Shown here one piece after another: positions 1 through 9,238 of a stretch of DNA of 64,000 bases. The notes under the pieces were generated by a model. It had not been told where the DNA came from and made no database searches. It saw only the letters and a list, made by a program, of their open reading frames with translations. A program made the position numbers and the translations under genes. Where the stretch lies: positions 588,346 to 652,345 of the forward strand of contig SWJS01000001.1 in NCBI GenBank assembly GCA_007556525.1. Direction: 5' to 3'. Numbering within the stretch: position 1 is the first letter of the stretch; every line of letters starts with the position of its first letter. This DNA comes from Lysobacteraceae bacterium CU05-9 (GTDB lineage Bacteria > Pseudomonadota > Gammaproteobacteria > Xanthomonadales > Xanthomonadaceae).

Positions 1-1915
1 CCTCGAAGATTACACACGTGACGAATTCGATGTGATCAACGGATGGCTGGACCATTCGCGCGATTACAACTTCGCGTATGCCGCAGTGAAGCAATTGGAG
101 GGCAAGTATCTCGTCCAAAATCGCGTCACCAAACAAGTCTACGAATCGCCGCAGATGTTGTACGTTTTGATCGGCATGTGCTTGTTTGCGAAGTATCCGA
201 AGGAGACACGCCTTGAGTACGTGCGCCAGTTTTATGATGCCGTTTCGACGTTCAAGCTCTCGTTGCCAACGCCAATCATGGCCGGCGTTCGCACACCATC
301 GCGGCAGTTCTCTTCGTGCGTGTTGATCGAGTGTGATGACAGCCTGGATTCAATCAACGCAACGACTGCTGCCATCATCAAGTATGTTTCCATGCGCGCA
401 GGCATCGGCGTGAATGCCGGTCGGATTCGTGCAATCGGCTCAGAGGTCCGTGGCGGTGAAGCGCAGCACACGGGTTGCATTCCGTTCTTCAAGTTGTTTC
501 AGGCTGCAGTGAAATCGTGCTCCCAGGGTGGCGTGCGCGGTGGAGCGGCAACTCTGTTCTATCCGCTATGGCATCTCGAAGTTGAATCGCTGCTCGTCCT
601 GAAAAATAACCGCGGCGTTGAAGAAAATCGCGTGCGCCATCTCGACTACGGCATTCAGTTGAATCGTTTGATGTACCGCCGTCTGCTTGATGGCGGAGTG
701 ATTACATTATTCTCACCGCATCAGGTTCCCGGTTTATACGAGGCTTTCTTCGCGGATCAGGACGAGTTCGAAAAGCTATACCTGCAATACGAAAACGATC
801 CATCCATCACCAAGCGACAAGTCCCTGCTGCCGATCTATTCTCGTTGATGATGCAGGAGCGTGCGGGCACGGGCCGCATCTACGTGCAAAATGTCGATCA
901 CTGCAATACCCACAGCCCGTTCGATCCACGTGTCGCGCCAGTGCGACAATCGAACCTGTGTCTCGAAATTGCGCTTCCAACAAAGCCCTTGGATGACATC
1001 CATCAAACCGACAGTGAGATTGCGTTGTGTACGCTGTCAGCATTCAACCTTGGCGCGATTAAGGACTTGAAGGAACTTGAAGCACTTGCAGATCTGAGCG
1101 TACGTGCGTTGGATTCGCTATTGGATTACCAGGATTATCCAGTGGCTGCCGCGCACAACGCAACCATGCAGCGTCGTACCTTGGGCGTTGGCGTGATCAA
1201 CTACGCATACTACCTTGCCCGCAACGGCGTCCGCTATTCCGATGGTTCTGCCAACGCACTGACCCATCGCACCTTCGAAGCGATCCAGTATTACTTGCTC
1301 AAGGCATCGAACAACTTGGCGAAGGAACAGGGTGCCTGCCCTGCTTTCAATGAAACGACTTACGCGCAAGGTTTGCTGCCGATTGATACGTACAAAAAAG
1401 ATCTCGACGCACTCTGCACCGAACCTCTCCATTTGGATTGGGAATCATTGCGGAAAGACATCGTTGACCACGGTCTTCGAAACTCGACACTGACGGCATT
1501 GATGCCATCAGAGACCTCCAGCCAAATCTCCAATGCAACGAACGGCATTGAGCCACCGCGTGCACGCGTTAGCGTCAAGCAATCCAAGGACGGCGTGCTG
1601 AAACAGGTCGTGCCTGAGCCGGAGAAGCTGCGTTACGCATACGAGTTGCTATGGGACATTCCATCCAACGATGGGTACTTGCAGCTGGTTGGCATCATGC
1701 AGAAGTTCGTCGACCAGTCGATTTCAGCGAATACCAACTACGACCCGCGCCGCTTCGAAGGTGGACGTGTGCCGATGCGTGTGTTGCTGAAGGATCTTTT
1801 GACGGCTTACAAATACGGTGTCAAAACGCTGTACTACCACAACACCCGCGACGGCGCGGATGATTCGCAGAATGACGCGATGGACGATTGTGCTGGCGGC
1901 GCCTGCAAGATTTAA
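1..1915 (+). CDS. nrdA: Class Ia ribonucleoside-diphosphate reductase, alpha subunit (5' end outside window)
   Basis: Large subunit of the aerobic ribonucleotide reductase, which reduces ribonucleoside diphosphates to deoxy forms with NrdB. The reading frame is open from base 2, and the first codons read LEDYTRDEFDVING, so the GTG at 32 is internal. The N-terminal ATP-cone is missing only because the window starts late; about 638 of an expected 760 residues are present. Key residues are all visible: SSCVLIEC (E. coli Cys225), SNLCLEIA (Asn437, Cys439, Glu441), ALCTLSAFN (Cys462) and the C-terminal CAGGACKI dithiol pair that accepts electrons from thioredoxin or glutaredoxin. Similarity to E. 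coli NrdA is high along the whole length. nrdB follows after 9 bases. The promoter and any NrdR boxes lie outside the window. Confidence 0.97.
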   Translation, partial: LEDYTRDEFDVINGWLDHSRDYNFAYAAVKQLEGKYLVQNRVTKQVYESPQMLYVLIGMCLFAKYPKETRLEYVRQFYDAVSTFKLSLPTPIMAGVRTPSRQFSSCVLIECDDSLDSINATTAAIIKYVSMRAGIGVNAGRIRAIGSEVRGGEAQHTGCIPFFKLFQAAVKSCSQGGVRGGAATLFYPLWHLEVESLLVLKNNRGVEENRVRHLDYGIQLNRLMYRRLLDGGVITLFSPHQVPGLYEAFFADQDEFEKLYLQYENDPSITKRQVPAADLFSLMMQERAGTGRIYVQNVDHCNTHSPFDPRVAPVRQSNLCLEIALPTKPLDDIHQTDSEIALCTLSAFNLGAIKDLKELEALADLSVRALDSLLDYQDYPVAAAHNATMQRRTLGVGVINYAYYLARNGVRYSDGSANALTHRTFEAIQYYLLKASNNLAKEQGACPAFNETTYAQGLLPIDTYKKDLDALCTEPLHLDWESLRKDIVDHGLRNSTLTALMPSETSSQISNATNGIEPPRARVSVKQSKDGVLKQVVPEPEKLRYAYELLWDIPSNDGYLQLVGIMQKFVDQSISANTNYDPRRFEGGRVPMRVLLKDLLTAYKYGVKTLYYHNTRDGADDSQNDAMDDCAGGACKI

Positions 1916-1924
1916 GGGATTGAG

Positions 1925-3028
1925 ATGAAGTTCAGCACGTTTTACCAGAAAGACAATGATCAATTGCTTGAGCCAATGTTCCTTGGGCAGCCTGTCAACA
2001 TTGCGCGCTACGACCAACAGAAATATCCGGTCTTCGAGCGACTGACGGAGAAGCAACTGTCGTTTTTCTGGCGGCCGGAAGAAGTCGATGTGTCGAAGGA
2101 TCGTCTCGACTTCGCGAAGTTACCGGAACATGAGAAGCACATCTTCATCAGCAACTTGAAGTATCAGTCGCTGCTCGATTCCATTCAGGGCCGCAGTCCG
2201 AATGTCGTTTTCCTGCCGTTGGTCTCGCTGCCTGAACTGGAGTCATGGATTGAAACGTGGGCCTTCTCGGAAACGATCCATAGCCGCAGCTATACGCACA
2301 TCATCCGCAACATCGTGAATGATCCTGCGGTGATTTTCGACGATATCGTCCGCAACGAACACATCCTGCAACGCGCGGGGGACATAGCGAAATATTACGA
2401 CGACGTTTTGGCTGCGACGTTCCAGCGCGATTTGAATCCCTGCAAGGAAACACGCCGCGAACTCAAACGTAAGTTGTATCTGTGCATGATGAGCGTGAAC
2501 ATCCTTGAAGCAATCCGCTTCTATGTGAGCTTTGCGTGTTCGTTCGCTTTCGCGGAGCGCAAGGTCATGGAGGGCAATGCGAAAATCATCCGGCTGATCG
2601 CGCGTGATGAAGCGCTGCATCTGAGCGGCACGCAACACATTCTCAACCTGTTCCGCCAGGGGACGGACGATCCGGAGATGGCGGAAATTGCCGAGGAATG
2701 TTTTGATGAGTGCGTGCAGATGTTTGCCGACGCCGCTCATCAGGAAAAGGCATGGGCACGCTTCCTGTTCAAGGATGGATCGATGATTGGCTTGAACGAG
2801 AAAGTCCTGACGCAGTACGTGGAGTTCATTACCAATCACCGCATGCAAGCCACTGGACTCCCTGCGTTGTTCCCCAATGCGACACAGAATCCCATCCCCT
2901 GGATCAACGCATGGCTTGCTTCGGATGCGGTACAGGTGGCACCACAGGAAGTGGAAGTCAGTTCCTATCTGGTCGGACAGATTGACGCCGAAATCCGTCA
3001 GGACGATCTCGCCGGGTTTGAACTGTAA
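1925..3028 (+). CDS. nrdB: Class Ia ribonucleoside-diphosphate reductase, beta subunit
   Basis: Small subunit carrying the diiron centre and tyrosyl radical that starts catalysis in NrdA. The 367-residue product shows the ligands in order: [15 protein letters not shown] (E. coli Glu115, His118 and radical Tyr122), NILEAIRFY (Glu204) and ARDEALHL (Glu238, His241). The acidic C-terminal tail ends in AGFEL, like the E. coli tail that docks on NrdA. The start at 1925 follows GGGATTGAG. The gene lies 9 bases after nrdA and 4 bases before the ferredoxin gene, so the three are probably one transcript. No intein or deletion is seen. Confidence 0.97.
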   Translation: MKFSTFYQKDNDQLLEPMFLGQPVNIARYDQQKYPVFERLTEKQLSFFWRPEEVDVSKDRLDFAKLPEHEKHIFISNLKYQSLLDSIQGRSPNVVFLPLVSLPELESWIETWAFSETIHSRSYTHIIRNIVNDPAVIFDDIVRNEHILQRAGDIAKYYDDVLAATFQRDLNPCKETRRELKRKLYLCMMSVNILEAIRFYVSFACSFAFAERKVMEGNAKIIRLIARDEALHLSGTQHILNLFRQGTDDPEMAEIAEECFDECVQMFADAAHQEKAWARFLFKDGSMIGLNEKVLTQYVEFITNHRMQATGLPALFPNATQNPIPWINAWLASDAVQVAPQEVEVSSYLVGQIDAEIRQDDLAGFEL

Positions 3029-3032
3029 AAAC

Positions 3033-3323
3033 ATGCGTGTTTTTACGCTCGATGATGTGTTCGAGTTGTTCGACGGCGAGTCCCTGCTCGACGGGTTGCT
3101 ACGTCAAGGCTACGCGGCGGAGTATCAATGCCGGAGTGGTTTTTGCGGAACCTGCAAATTGAAATACACCACCGGCAAAGTCGATTACGACGATCCTCCG
3201 ATCGCCTTCCTCAATATCGATGAAGTCTTGCCGTGCTGCGCGATCCTCAAGGACGACATTACCGTCGACATCGAACGTCAAGCGCCACTGCGGGATGAGT
3301 TCAGCGGCGAATTGCATCCATGA
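3033..3323 (+). CDS. yfaE: [2Fe-2S] ferredoxin, YfaE-type, for NrdB cofactor maintenance
   Basis: Small plant-type ferredoxin of 96 residues. The cluster ligands are visible as YQCRSGFCGTC (C-x4-C-x2-C) with a later CC pair in EVLPCCAIL. In E. coli the equivalent YfaE supplies electrons to rebuild the diferric-tyrosyl cofactor of NrdB, and its gene also follows nrdAB. I start it at ATG 3033, 4 bases after the nrdB stop; an upstream in-frame start would lie deep inside nrdB. Its last 23 bases overlap the 3' end of the convergent FAD oxidoreductase gene, so no terminator can lie between them. Function is assigned from position and motif; it could also serve other reductases. Confidence 0.9.
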   Translation: MRVFTLDDVFELFDGESLLDGLLRQGYAAEYQCRSGFCGTCKLKYTTGKVDYDDPPIAFLNIDEVLPCCAILKDDITVDIERQAPLRDEFSGELHP

Positions 3324-4590
3324 ACTCGGCGCGCCAGTATTCCAGTTGCGCAGCGATGAATCCAAATGGTTTGTGCGTAGAGCTCAACCCGTAACGTTGC
3401 AGCGCATTCCAGTCGTCGCTCATTGCAACACCTCGCCGCGTTCGCACAATCGCCTCAGCCAGCAATTCTCCTGCGGCATGCGTCGTCGCGACACCGTGAC
3501 CGCCGAATGCCTGCGCAACCCATAACCCATCGCGTAGCTGCTTCATTTGCGGCATCTGGTGCGCGGCGTAACTCATCCAGCCGTTCCAGGCGTAATCGAC
3601 ACGTGCATCCGCCAGCGACGGAAATACTTTCCGTAGATCCTTGCGCAACAAATCACTCACCTGCGACGGAGAACGTCCCTTGATGGAAATACGTCCGCCC
3701 CACAACAACCGATCGTCAACCAATCGCCGATAGTAATCGAACGCGAATCTGGTGTCGTAAACCGCCGCACCCGAAGGCAGCACGGCGTTCAACGCCTCAC
3801 CCAACGGCTCCGTCACCATCACATAAGTTGCAATCGGCATCACTGCCGCATCAACCGTAGCATCCAAGCCGGCCAAATAGCCGCCGCAACTGAGCACCAA
3901 ATCTTCGCAATGCACGCGACCTTGCTCCGTCTCGACGATCCATCCAGACACCGCACGTTCAATGCGCACAGCGGGAGAATCAGTGAATACCTGCCCACCC
4001 TGCTCTTCAATCAACGCACCCAGATGCGCCGCATACTTCAGCGGATGAAAATGAAATGCATCGCGCTCGAACAATGACGCACCATATCGATCACTGCGAA
4101 CATGCTTTGATGTTTCTGTCGCCGACCAATATTCCCAGTTGATACCGAGGGACTTCATCACGGCAGCGCGATCATGCAACACCGAATCATCGGTAAACCA
4201 ATTCGCCCAAATCACACCGGCATCGACCATGTCGCAATCAATACCACGTGCCAAAATCCGCTCCCGAATCCGCCGCACCGACGCAGTCGTCAAACCATAC
4301 AACTCGCGCGCAAGTGCCATGCCCTGCTGACGAATCAATGACTCCTCACCGAGCGAAAAACCACCGAACACAAACCCACCGTTGCGACCGGATGCGCCGG
4401 AGCCGATTTCGTTTTTTTCGAGGACCACAACGTCCGACAACCCACGTTGCTGCAAACCCAAGGCAATGTTGAGCCCTGCAAATCCAGCACCAATCACGCA
4501 AACGGACGCATGCACATCACCGCGCAACGAAGCACGTTGTACGAGGGAATCAGGAACGGTGGCGCGGTAGTAAGTGGGAAGTTCGCTCAT
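3301..4590 (-). CDS. FAD-dependent amine/amino-acid oxidoreductase, DAO (DadA/PuuB-like) family
   Basis: A 429-residue flavoprotein of the D-amino acid oxidase fold (glycine oxidase, DadA and gamma-glutamylputrescine oxidase group). The N-terminal dinucleotide site is clear: VCVIGAGFAGLNIALGL followed by an acidic residue in VVLEKNEIGSGASGRNGG. The GSGASGRNGG block is typical of PuuB/OrdL-like oxidases and fits FAD contact. A C-terminal GGHGVATTHAAGELLAEAI matches the second FAD-binding block. The substrate cannot be read from sequence. Agmatine-to-putrescine genes lie about 8 kb away in the opposite direction, which makes a polyamine substrate possible but unproven. It ends 23 bases inside the ferredoxin gene and starts 29 bases beyond the end of the WbpM-like gene, so it may be read from the upstream glycan genes. 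Confidence 0.82.
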   Translation of the reverse strand: MSELPTYYRATVPDSLVQRASLRGDVHASVCVIGAGFAGLNIALGLQQRGLSDVVVLEKNEIGSGASGRNGGFVFGGFSLGEESLIRQQGMALARELYGLTTASVRRIRERILARGIDCDMVDAGVIWANWFTDDSVLHDRAAVMKSLGINWEYWSATETSKHVRSDRYGASLFERDAFHFHPLKYAAHLGALIEEQGGQVFTDSPAVRIERAVSGWIVETEQGRVHCEDLVLSCGGYLAGLDATVDAAVMPIATYVMVTEPLGEALNAVLPSGAAVYDTRFAFDYYRRLVDDRLLWGGRISIKGRSPSQVSDLLRKDLRKVFPSLADARVDYAWNGWMSYAAHQMPQMKQLRDGLWVAQAFGGHGVATTHAAGELLAEAIVRTRRGVAMSDDWNALQRYGLSSTHKPFGFIAAQLEYWRAEFMDAIRR

Positions 4591-4619
4591 GCACTTCCGA
4601 CTTTAAACGATTGCGCGGA

Positions 4620-6542
4620 TCAGGTCTTGCGTGCCCGTCGCGCTTCGAAGGGTACAACCGTAACGTAATCGCGGCGACCAGGCTTCGAGTAATCTGCTTG
4701 CGGACGGAACTCAGGAACCGTTGCCGTCAACAATTCGGCGAGACGGTTTTCATCGTATTTCGAAACTTCAACGCGCATCGAATCCAATGCCTTCAAAACA
4801 TCCGACGGCTGCAACTCACGCGGCAATGCTTGAAGGATCTTCGGGTGCGAAGTCGAACGATAATTTTCGTCGGAGTGGAAAAGCGTCTCATGCAATTTCT
4901 CACCCGGACGCAAACCCGTGTAGACGATCGAAACGTCCTTGCCCGGAGTCTTGCCCGCCAAACGGATCATCTGCTCTGCCAGCAGACGAATCGGCACGGC
5001 TTCTCCCATGTCCAAAGTAAAAATCGCTTCCTGCTGACCCAACGCCATCGCCTGCAAAATCAACTGGCAAGCTTCCGGAATCGTCATGAAGTATCGCGTG
5101 ACATCAGGATCGGTCACCGTGACCGGACCACCGCGTCGAATTTGCTCACGGAATGTCGGCACAACAGAGCCGGCGGAATCCAACACGTTGCCGAAGCGAA
5201 CCGTCGTGAATCGCGTGCTTTGGCCCTTCGCCAATGCCTGGCAGGACATCTCCGCCAAGCGTTTGGAGGCACCCAGCACATTCACCGGATCGACTGCCTT
5301 GTCCGTCGACACCAACACAAAGTTCGTGACCTTCGCTTCCAAGCAGGCGCGTGCAACCGTCTCCGTTGCAAGGACGTTGTTGCGGATGGCTTCACGCAAA
5401 TGCGTTTCGAGCAACGGCACTTGCTTGTATGCGGCAGCATGGAACACGGCATCCGGACGCGCCTTGTTCATCGCGTGCTCCATCAACGCCGGATCGCCGC
5501 AATTACCGAGTAACTGCATGACTTCAACGTGCGGGAACTCGCGTGCGAGCTGCGAACAGATCGTAATCATCGCGAGCTCGTCGAGCTCAACGATGGCAAT
5601 GCGGATGGCACCATTACGGGCGCACTGACGGCACAACTCCGAACCAATCGAACCACCACCGCCGGTCACCAATACCGAGCGGCCGCCGAGCCAACCGCGG
5701 ATCGCATTCCAATCCGGCATGATCGGCTGGCGACCCAGCAAATCTTCAATGGCAACTTCTTTCAACTCACCTGGCAACGAGCGGCCTTCAAGCACGTCTT
5801 CCAGATTCGGGACGGTGCGGAATGGCAAACCGGTTGCTTCGCAGGCGGCAAGAATTTTCTGCATGCCTTCACCGCTTACGGACGGCATGGCAATGACAAT
5901 CAATTTCGTCGCGGTTTCACGGGCGACGGTGGTGAGATCGGCAACAGTACCAAGTATTGGCAAGCCCTGCACTTTCGCACCACGCATGCGCGGCGAATCA
6001 TCGAGAAAACCAACCGGCACGTACGTACCGAAGCGGCGCATGTCACGCACCAACGCGTCACCGGCATTTCCGGCGCCGACAATCAGCGTACGAACCGCAT
6101 TCGCGTTCGCCGCCTGGGTCGTGTAGTGATCCTTATAAGCGCGATAAAACAACCGCGGCGTTCCAAGGAACGCGGTCAACGCAAACGGATAGCACAGCAG
6201 GACGATTCGCGATGTCGTTCCAAGCCGGTTGTACAAGACGAGACCCATCGCAATCAGCAACACGCCGATGACGCTGCCCTTCACGATGTTGGCAAAGTCC
6301 GGCATGCTCGCGAAGCGCCACAGACCGCGATAGAGACCGACCGCCCACAGGACTATCATCTGGACTGCGACGACGTAAACGACCGTGCCGTTAAACCAAA
6401 GGTTATCGAGCGACGCACCGCTGTAATTCGTCAGGCGGACAAAGTTGAGCCCCGTCCACACCAGCCACACCATGAATAGATCATGCGCAATGACCGAAGA
6501 CTTCGGCAGCAGATTCAACCAATTGACGTAGAAACGACGCAT
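4620..6542 (-). CDS. Nucleoside-diphosphate-sugar 4,6-dehydratase, WbpM/CapD/FlaA1 family
   Basis: Inner-membrane UDP-sugar dehydratase that would make the 4-keto-6-deoxy precursor for O-antigen or capsule sugars. Of 640 residues, the first about 130 hold four predicted membrane helices. A Rossmann-like region (VRTLIVGAGNAGDALV) follows, and the C-terminal half is an extended SDR domain with VTGGGGSIGSELCRQ for NAD binding and LVSTDKAVDPVNVLGASKR in the catalytic region. This family lacks the usual Tyr of YxxxK; here the position is Leu (LGASK). I chose ATG 6542 (MRRFYVNWLNLL); a longer frame back to 6629 would run into the upstream gene and adds an unlikely leader. It lies 53 bases after the WecA/WbpL-like gene, the same pairing as wbpL-wbpM in Pseudomonas. 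Confidence 0.9.
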   Translation of the reverse strand: MRRFYVNWLNLLPKSSVIAHDLFMVWLVWTGLNFVRLTNYSGASLDNLWFNGTVVYVVAVQMIVLWAVGLYRGLWRFASMPDFANIVKGSVIGVLLIAMGLVLYNRLGTTSRIVLLCYPFALTAFLGTPRLFYRAYKDHYTTQAANANAVRTLIVGAGNAGDALVRDMRRFGTYVPVGFLDDSPRMRGAKVQGLPILGTVADLTTVARETATKLIVIAMPSVSGEGMQKILAACEATGLPFRTVPNLEDVLEGRSLPGELKEVAIEDLLGRQPIMPDWNAIRGWLGGRSVLVTGGGGSIGSELCRQCARNGAIRIAIVELDELAMITICSQLAREFPHVEVMQLLGNCGDPALMEHAMNKARPDAVFHAAAYKQVPLLETHLREAIRNNVLATETVARACLEAKVTNFVLVSTDKAVDPVNVLGASKRLAEMSCQALAKGQSTRFTTVRFGNVLDSAGSVVPTFREQIRRGGPVTVTDPDVTRYFMTIPEACQLILQAMALGQQEAIFTLDMGEAVPIRLLAEQMIRLAGKTPGKDVSIVYTGLRPGEKLHETLFHSDENYRSTSHPKILQALPRELQPSDVLKALDSMRVEVSKYDENRLAELLTATVPEFRPQADYSKPGRRDYVTVVPFEARRARKT

Positions 6543-6595
6543 ACGGATTTTAGTTATGTGTTTCCATGGCGGACGGGTATAACGGATCGCTCTAC

Positions 6596-7624
6596 TTATT
6601 TTGCCAACTTGCGCTGGACAAATAACCAAAAAATAACGTTACAGATATACCAAACCATACCTGAACAAAGCACGACAATCATGGAACTTCGGTAAAAATA
6701 CGCCACAAGTCCTACGCCCACCGCACTCAGAACGACATACCCCAAGGTCACACGGGGATGCCCGAAACGTCTCGCAAGCACTTGATAGGCGTGTTGCGCG
6801 TGCGCTGTCCACCAAGGCTCCTTGTTAAGGATACGCCTACCCAGTGTCAAGGAAGTGTCAACGAGGAATGGCGCAAGTGGTGCGGACAGCAACACGACGA
6901 GCACGATCACCGGCAGAGGGCTCGCATAAACCGCGCCGTCCTTCATGTTCGTCATCAACCAAACTGCCGCCATGATCAACGCTGAACCGCCGGCAAATCC
7001 GATCGCGCCGCTACTGACGTCGCCCATGAAAATTTTGGCCTTCGGGAAGTTCCAAAACAGGAATCCTAGACACGCCGCACTGAGCACCAACGTAATCCCC
7101 TGCCAAAAATAGGACGACAGCATCGAATACGCCAGGAACACGACCACACCCGTTCCCGCAGCAATGCCGTTGATGCCGTCCATGAAGTTCCAGACGTTTG
7201 TGAGGACTAGGCAAAGGGTAAAAGCTAAAAGCGCAAACGTCATCCCACCTGCACTCACGCCCAACTCCGCCAACACCGACAATGCGAACGCAAGGGCGGC
7301 GAGGACATGGATGCCGAGACGGATTTTGACGGACAACGGACGATGGTCATCGATCCAGCCGATGATGGCGACCGCCGTAAAGCCAACCACGAAACCAATG
7401 AAGGTCGGTTGCTTCAAACCAATGCCGAGCAATGCCATGCAACCCAGCAACGTCATGACGACAATCGCGATGCCACCACCACGCGCCGTCGCAACGCTAT
7501 GGCTACGACGTTCACCCGGCTCATCGACGAGTTGCCTGCGCCGCGCATACAGCAACGCAACACCCGTCATTGCAAGCGTCATGACCATGACGATGCAATA
7601 CATCAGTAGCATTGAATTAGACAA
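6596..7624 (-). CDS. Undecaprenyl-phosphate sugar-1-phosphate transferase, WecA/WbpL (MraY-like) family
   Basis: Polytopic membrane transferase that moves a sugar-1-phosphate, usually HexNAc, from a UDP-sugar to undecaprenyl phosphate and so starts O-antigen or similar glycan synthesis. The 342-residue protein has about ten hydrophobic segments. Diagnostic blocks are VDEPGERRSHSVATARGGG near residue 35, GWIDDHRPLS (the DD motif), NVWNFMDGINGIA, FMGDVSSGAIGF and the C-terminal HAQHAYQVLARR, all typical of WecA/WbpL proteins. Its start overlaps the end of lapB by 8 bases, so translation is probably coupled. The WbpM-like dehydratase follows, which suggests a UDP-GlcNAc-derived 6-deoxy sugar as the first sugar. 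Exact donor sugar is not known. Confidence 0.9.
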   Translation of the reverse strand: MSNSMLLMYCIVMVMTLAMTGVALLYARRRQLVDEPGERRSHSVATARGGGIAIVVMTLLGCMALLGIGLKQPTFIGFVVGFTAVAIIGWIDDHRPLSVKIRLGIHVLAALAFALSVLAELGVSAGGMTFALLAFTLCLVLTNVWNFMDGINGIAAGTGVVVFLAYSMLSSYFWQGITLVLSAACLGFLFWNFPKAKIFMGDVSSGAIGFAGGSALIMAAVWLMTNMKDGAVYASPLPVIVLVVLLSAPLAPFLVDTSLTLGRRILNKEPWWTAHAQHAYQVLARRFGHPRVTLGYVVLSAVGVGLVAYFYRSSMIVVLCSGMVWYICNVIFWLFVQRKLAK

Positions 7625-8795
7625 GCGCGTAGTTAAGTTGTGGTTTCACAGTACCCCAAGCGCGGCAGCTCGGGCATTGCCAATGATGCGAACGCGAACC
7701 GAAGCCGCAGCTTTTGCATCGGTAACTTGGGTTACGGACCAGCAATTGATCCGTGATGTGTTTGAGATCATGCAACGTCTTCATCGGATCGCTGTCATCC
7801 GCAATCGTCAAATCAATCAACGCTGCCTCACCACGAACCGACGGACGTTCCTTCAATTCGTTCGCGAGATACGCACGGGCTTTCGAGACGCCCTCTTCTT
7901 CCTCAACCATTTTGGTCAGTGCCAAAACCGGCGCCACACCCTTATAGTGCTCGGAAATTGAACCGAGGAATGATTTCGCTCCGACAAAATCTCCGCGACG
8001 ACGATACGCCGCCATCAAATCCGCCATCACGATCGGCAGGAATTCCGGATCCGCTTTCGCCACTCGCTCGAACGCACGGATCGCCAGCGCATCATTCTCT
8101 TCCTTTAATGCGAGACGACCTTCGATCATGCCGGCACGCACGGAATCCGAATCCGAATCGTACGCACGCTTCACGGCATCACGCGCTTGCTGGATCTCGC
8201 CCTTTGCGATGAAACGCTCCGCCAACTCGCATTCGAATTGCGCGATGAGACGCCCCATATTTTCGCCGGTTGCCTTCTCATATTGATGCGCCGTGCTGAT
8301 CGCTTTGCCCCAATCGCGTTCCGACTCGTAGATCGCCATCAGATGCTTCAATGCTTGTGGCGCCTTGCCATCCAACGCAACGAGATCGGCGTAGACCGTC
8401 TCTGCGCGATCCAGTAAACCGGATTTCATGTAATCTTCGCCAAGTGCGAGTAATGCCTGGACCTTCTGCTGGTCACTGATGTCACTGCGATGGACCAGCG
8501 CCTGATGCAAACGGATGGCGCGGTCGACTTCACCGCGACGGCGGAACAGATGACCCAATGCAACTTGAGTTTCGAACGTTTCCTTATCGAGCTCCGCAAT
8601 ATGCAGGAACAACTCGATCGCCTTATCCGGCTGCTCGTTCAATAAGTAATTAAGACCGCGAAAATACGTCGTCGACAGCTGACTGACTTGCGTATCGCTA
8701 TGATGTTCGCCACCGCGGCGCCCAACGATCCAGCCGATCAACGCTGCAGTTGGAATCAGCAAAATAAACCAGAACCATTGATTCACAAAGTCCAT
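7617..8795 (-). CDS. lapB: Lipopolysaccharide assembly protein LapB (YciM), TPR and rubredoxin-type metal domain
   Basis: Membrane-anchored regulator of LPS synthesis; in E. coli it helps FtsH degrade LpxC. The 392-residue protein has one N-terminal membrane helix (residues about 5-25, FWFILLIPTAALIGWIVG), a long run of TPR helices, and a C-terminal metal-binding domain with YRCKSCGF and WQCPSCRAW. This is the full architecture of E. coli LapB (389 residues). The gene sits 50 bases after ihfB and overlaps the next gene by 8 bases. The partner gene lapA, which often precedes lapB, is absent from this gap. Confidence 0.93.
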   Translation of the reverse strand: MDFVNQWFWFILLIPTAALIGWIVGRRGGEHHSDTQVSQLSTTYFRGLNYLLNEQPDKAIELFLHIAELDKETFETQVALGHLFRRRGEVDRAIRLHQALVHRSDISDQQKVQALLALGEDYMKSGLLDRAETVYADLVALDGKAPQALKHLMAIYESERDWGKAISTAHQYEKATGENMGRLIAQFECELAERFIAKGEIQQARDAVKRAYDSDSDSVRAGMIEGRLALKEENDALAIRAFERVAKADPEFLPIVMADLMAAYRRRGDFVGAKSFLGSISEHYKGVAPVLALTKMVEEEEGVSKARAYLANELKERPSVRGEAALIDLTIADDSDPMKTLHDLKHITDQLLVRNPSYRCKSCGFGSRSHHWQCPSCRAWGTVKPQLNYALV

Positions 8796-8845
8796 GCGTT
8801 TCTCGCGTTTGTGCTAACCGGCCATTGCCAGTCAGTTTAAATGAA

Positions 8846-9145
8846 TTAGTCGTCTTCCAGCGGAATGACATCCGCGACGCGCTCACGCAATTCCTTGCCG
8901 GGCTTGAAATGCGGAACATGCTTGCTCGCCAAGGCCACCGACTCACCGGTCTTCGGATTCCGGCCCAGACGGGGCGGACGGAAATGCAGGTTAAAACTTC
9001 CAAAGCCACGGATCTCAATCCGCTCACCTTTGGACAAAGTGCTTGCCATCATGTCAAGGATGGACTTCACCGAAAGATCGACGTCTTCCGATTTCAGGTG
9101 CGCTTGCTTGCGCGAGAGTATTTCGATCAGTTCTGACTTGGTCAT
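8846..9145 (-). CDS. ihfB: Integration host factor, beta subunit
   Basis: DNA-bending nucleoid protein that pairs with IhfA. The 99-residue product has the HU/IHF fold: [13 protein letters not shown] at the N-terminus, [11 protein letters not shown]-like core ([15 protein letters not shown]) and the beta-arm [15 protein letters not shown] with the conserved intercalating proline. Length and sequence are those of IhfB rather than HU. It follows rpsA in the order seen in most gammaproteobacteria, but a strong hairpin terminator lies between the two, so ihfB probably has its own promoter or depends on read-through. Confidence 0.95.
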   Translation of the reverse strand: MTKSELIEILSRKQAHLKSEDVDLSVKSILDMMASTLSKGERIEIRGFGSFNLHFRPPRLGRNPKTGESVALASKHVPHFKPGKELRERVADVIPLEDD

Positions 9146-9176
9146 TCTTCTAATCAGTGTCAGTCGCTCATTTGCG

Positions 9177-9210
9177 AAAAAGCGACCCGACCAACCGGTC
9201 GGGCCGCTTT
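9177..9210 (-). terminator. Rho-independent terminator after rpsA
   Basis: On the minus strand a 14-bp stem with one mismatch (AAAGCGGCCCGACC with its partner) closes a 4-base GGTT loop and is followed by a run of T. It lies 28 bases after the rpsA stop codon, between rpsA and ihfB. Confidence 0.85.
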
Positions 9211-9238
9211 ATGTTCGCATTCAAGCGAGTTCGGACAA

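Noticed and set aside
3301-3323. Frameshift or fusion at the ferredoxin/FAD oxidoreductase overlap
   Set aside because: Both proteins are of normal length and on opposite strands; a 23-base convergent overlap is a common arrangement.
4611-6479. Two long plus-strand open frames (300 and 316 residues) opposite the WbpM-like gene
   Set aside because: Both are complements of a well-supported dehydratase and look random in composition.
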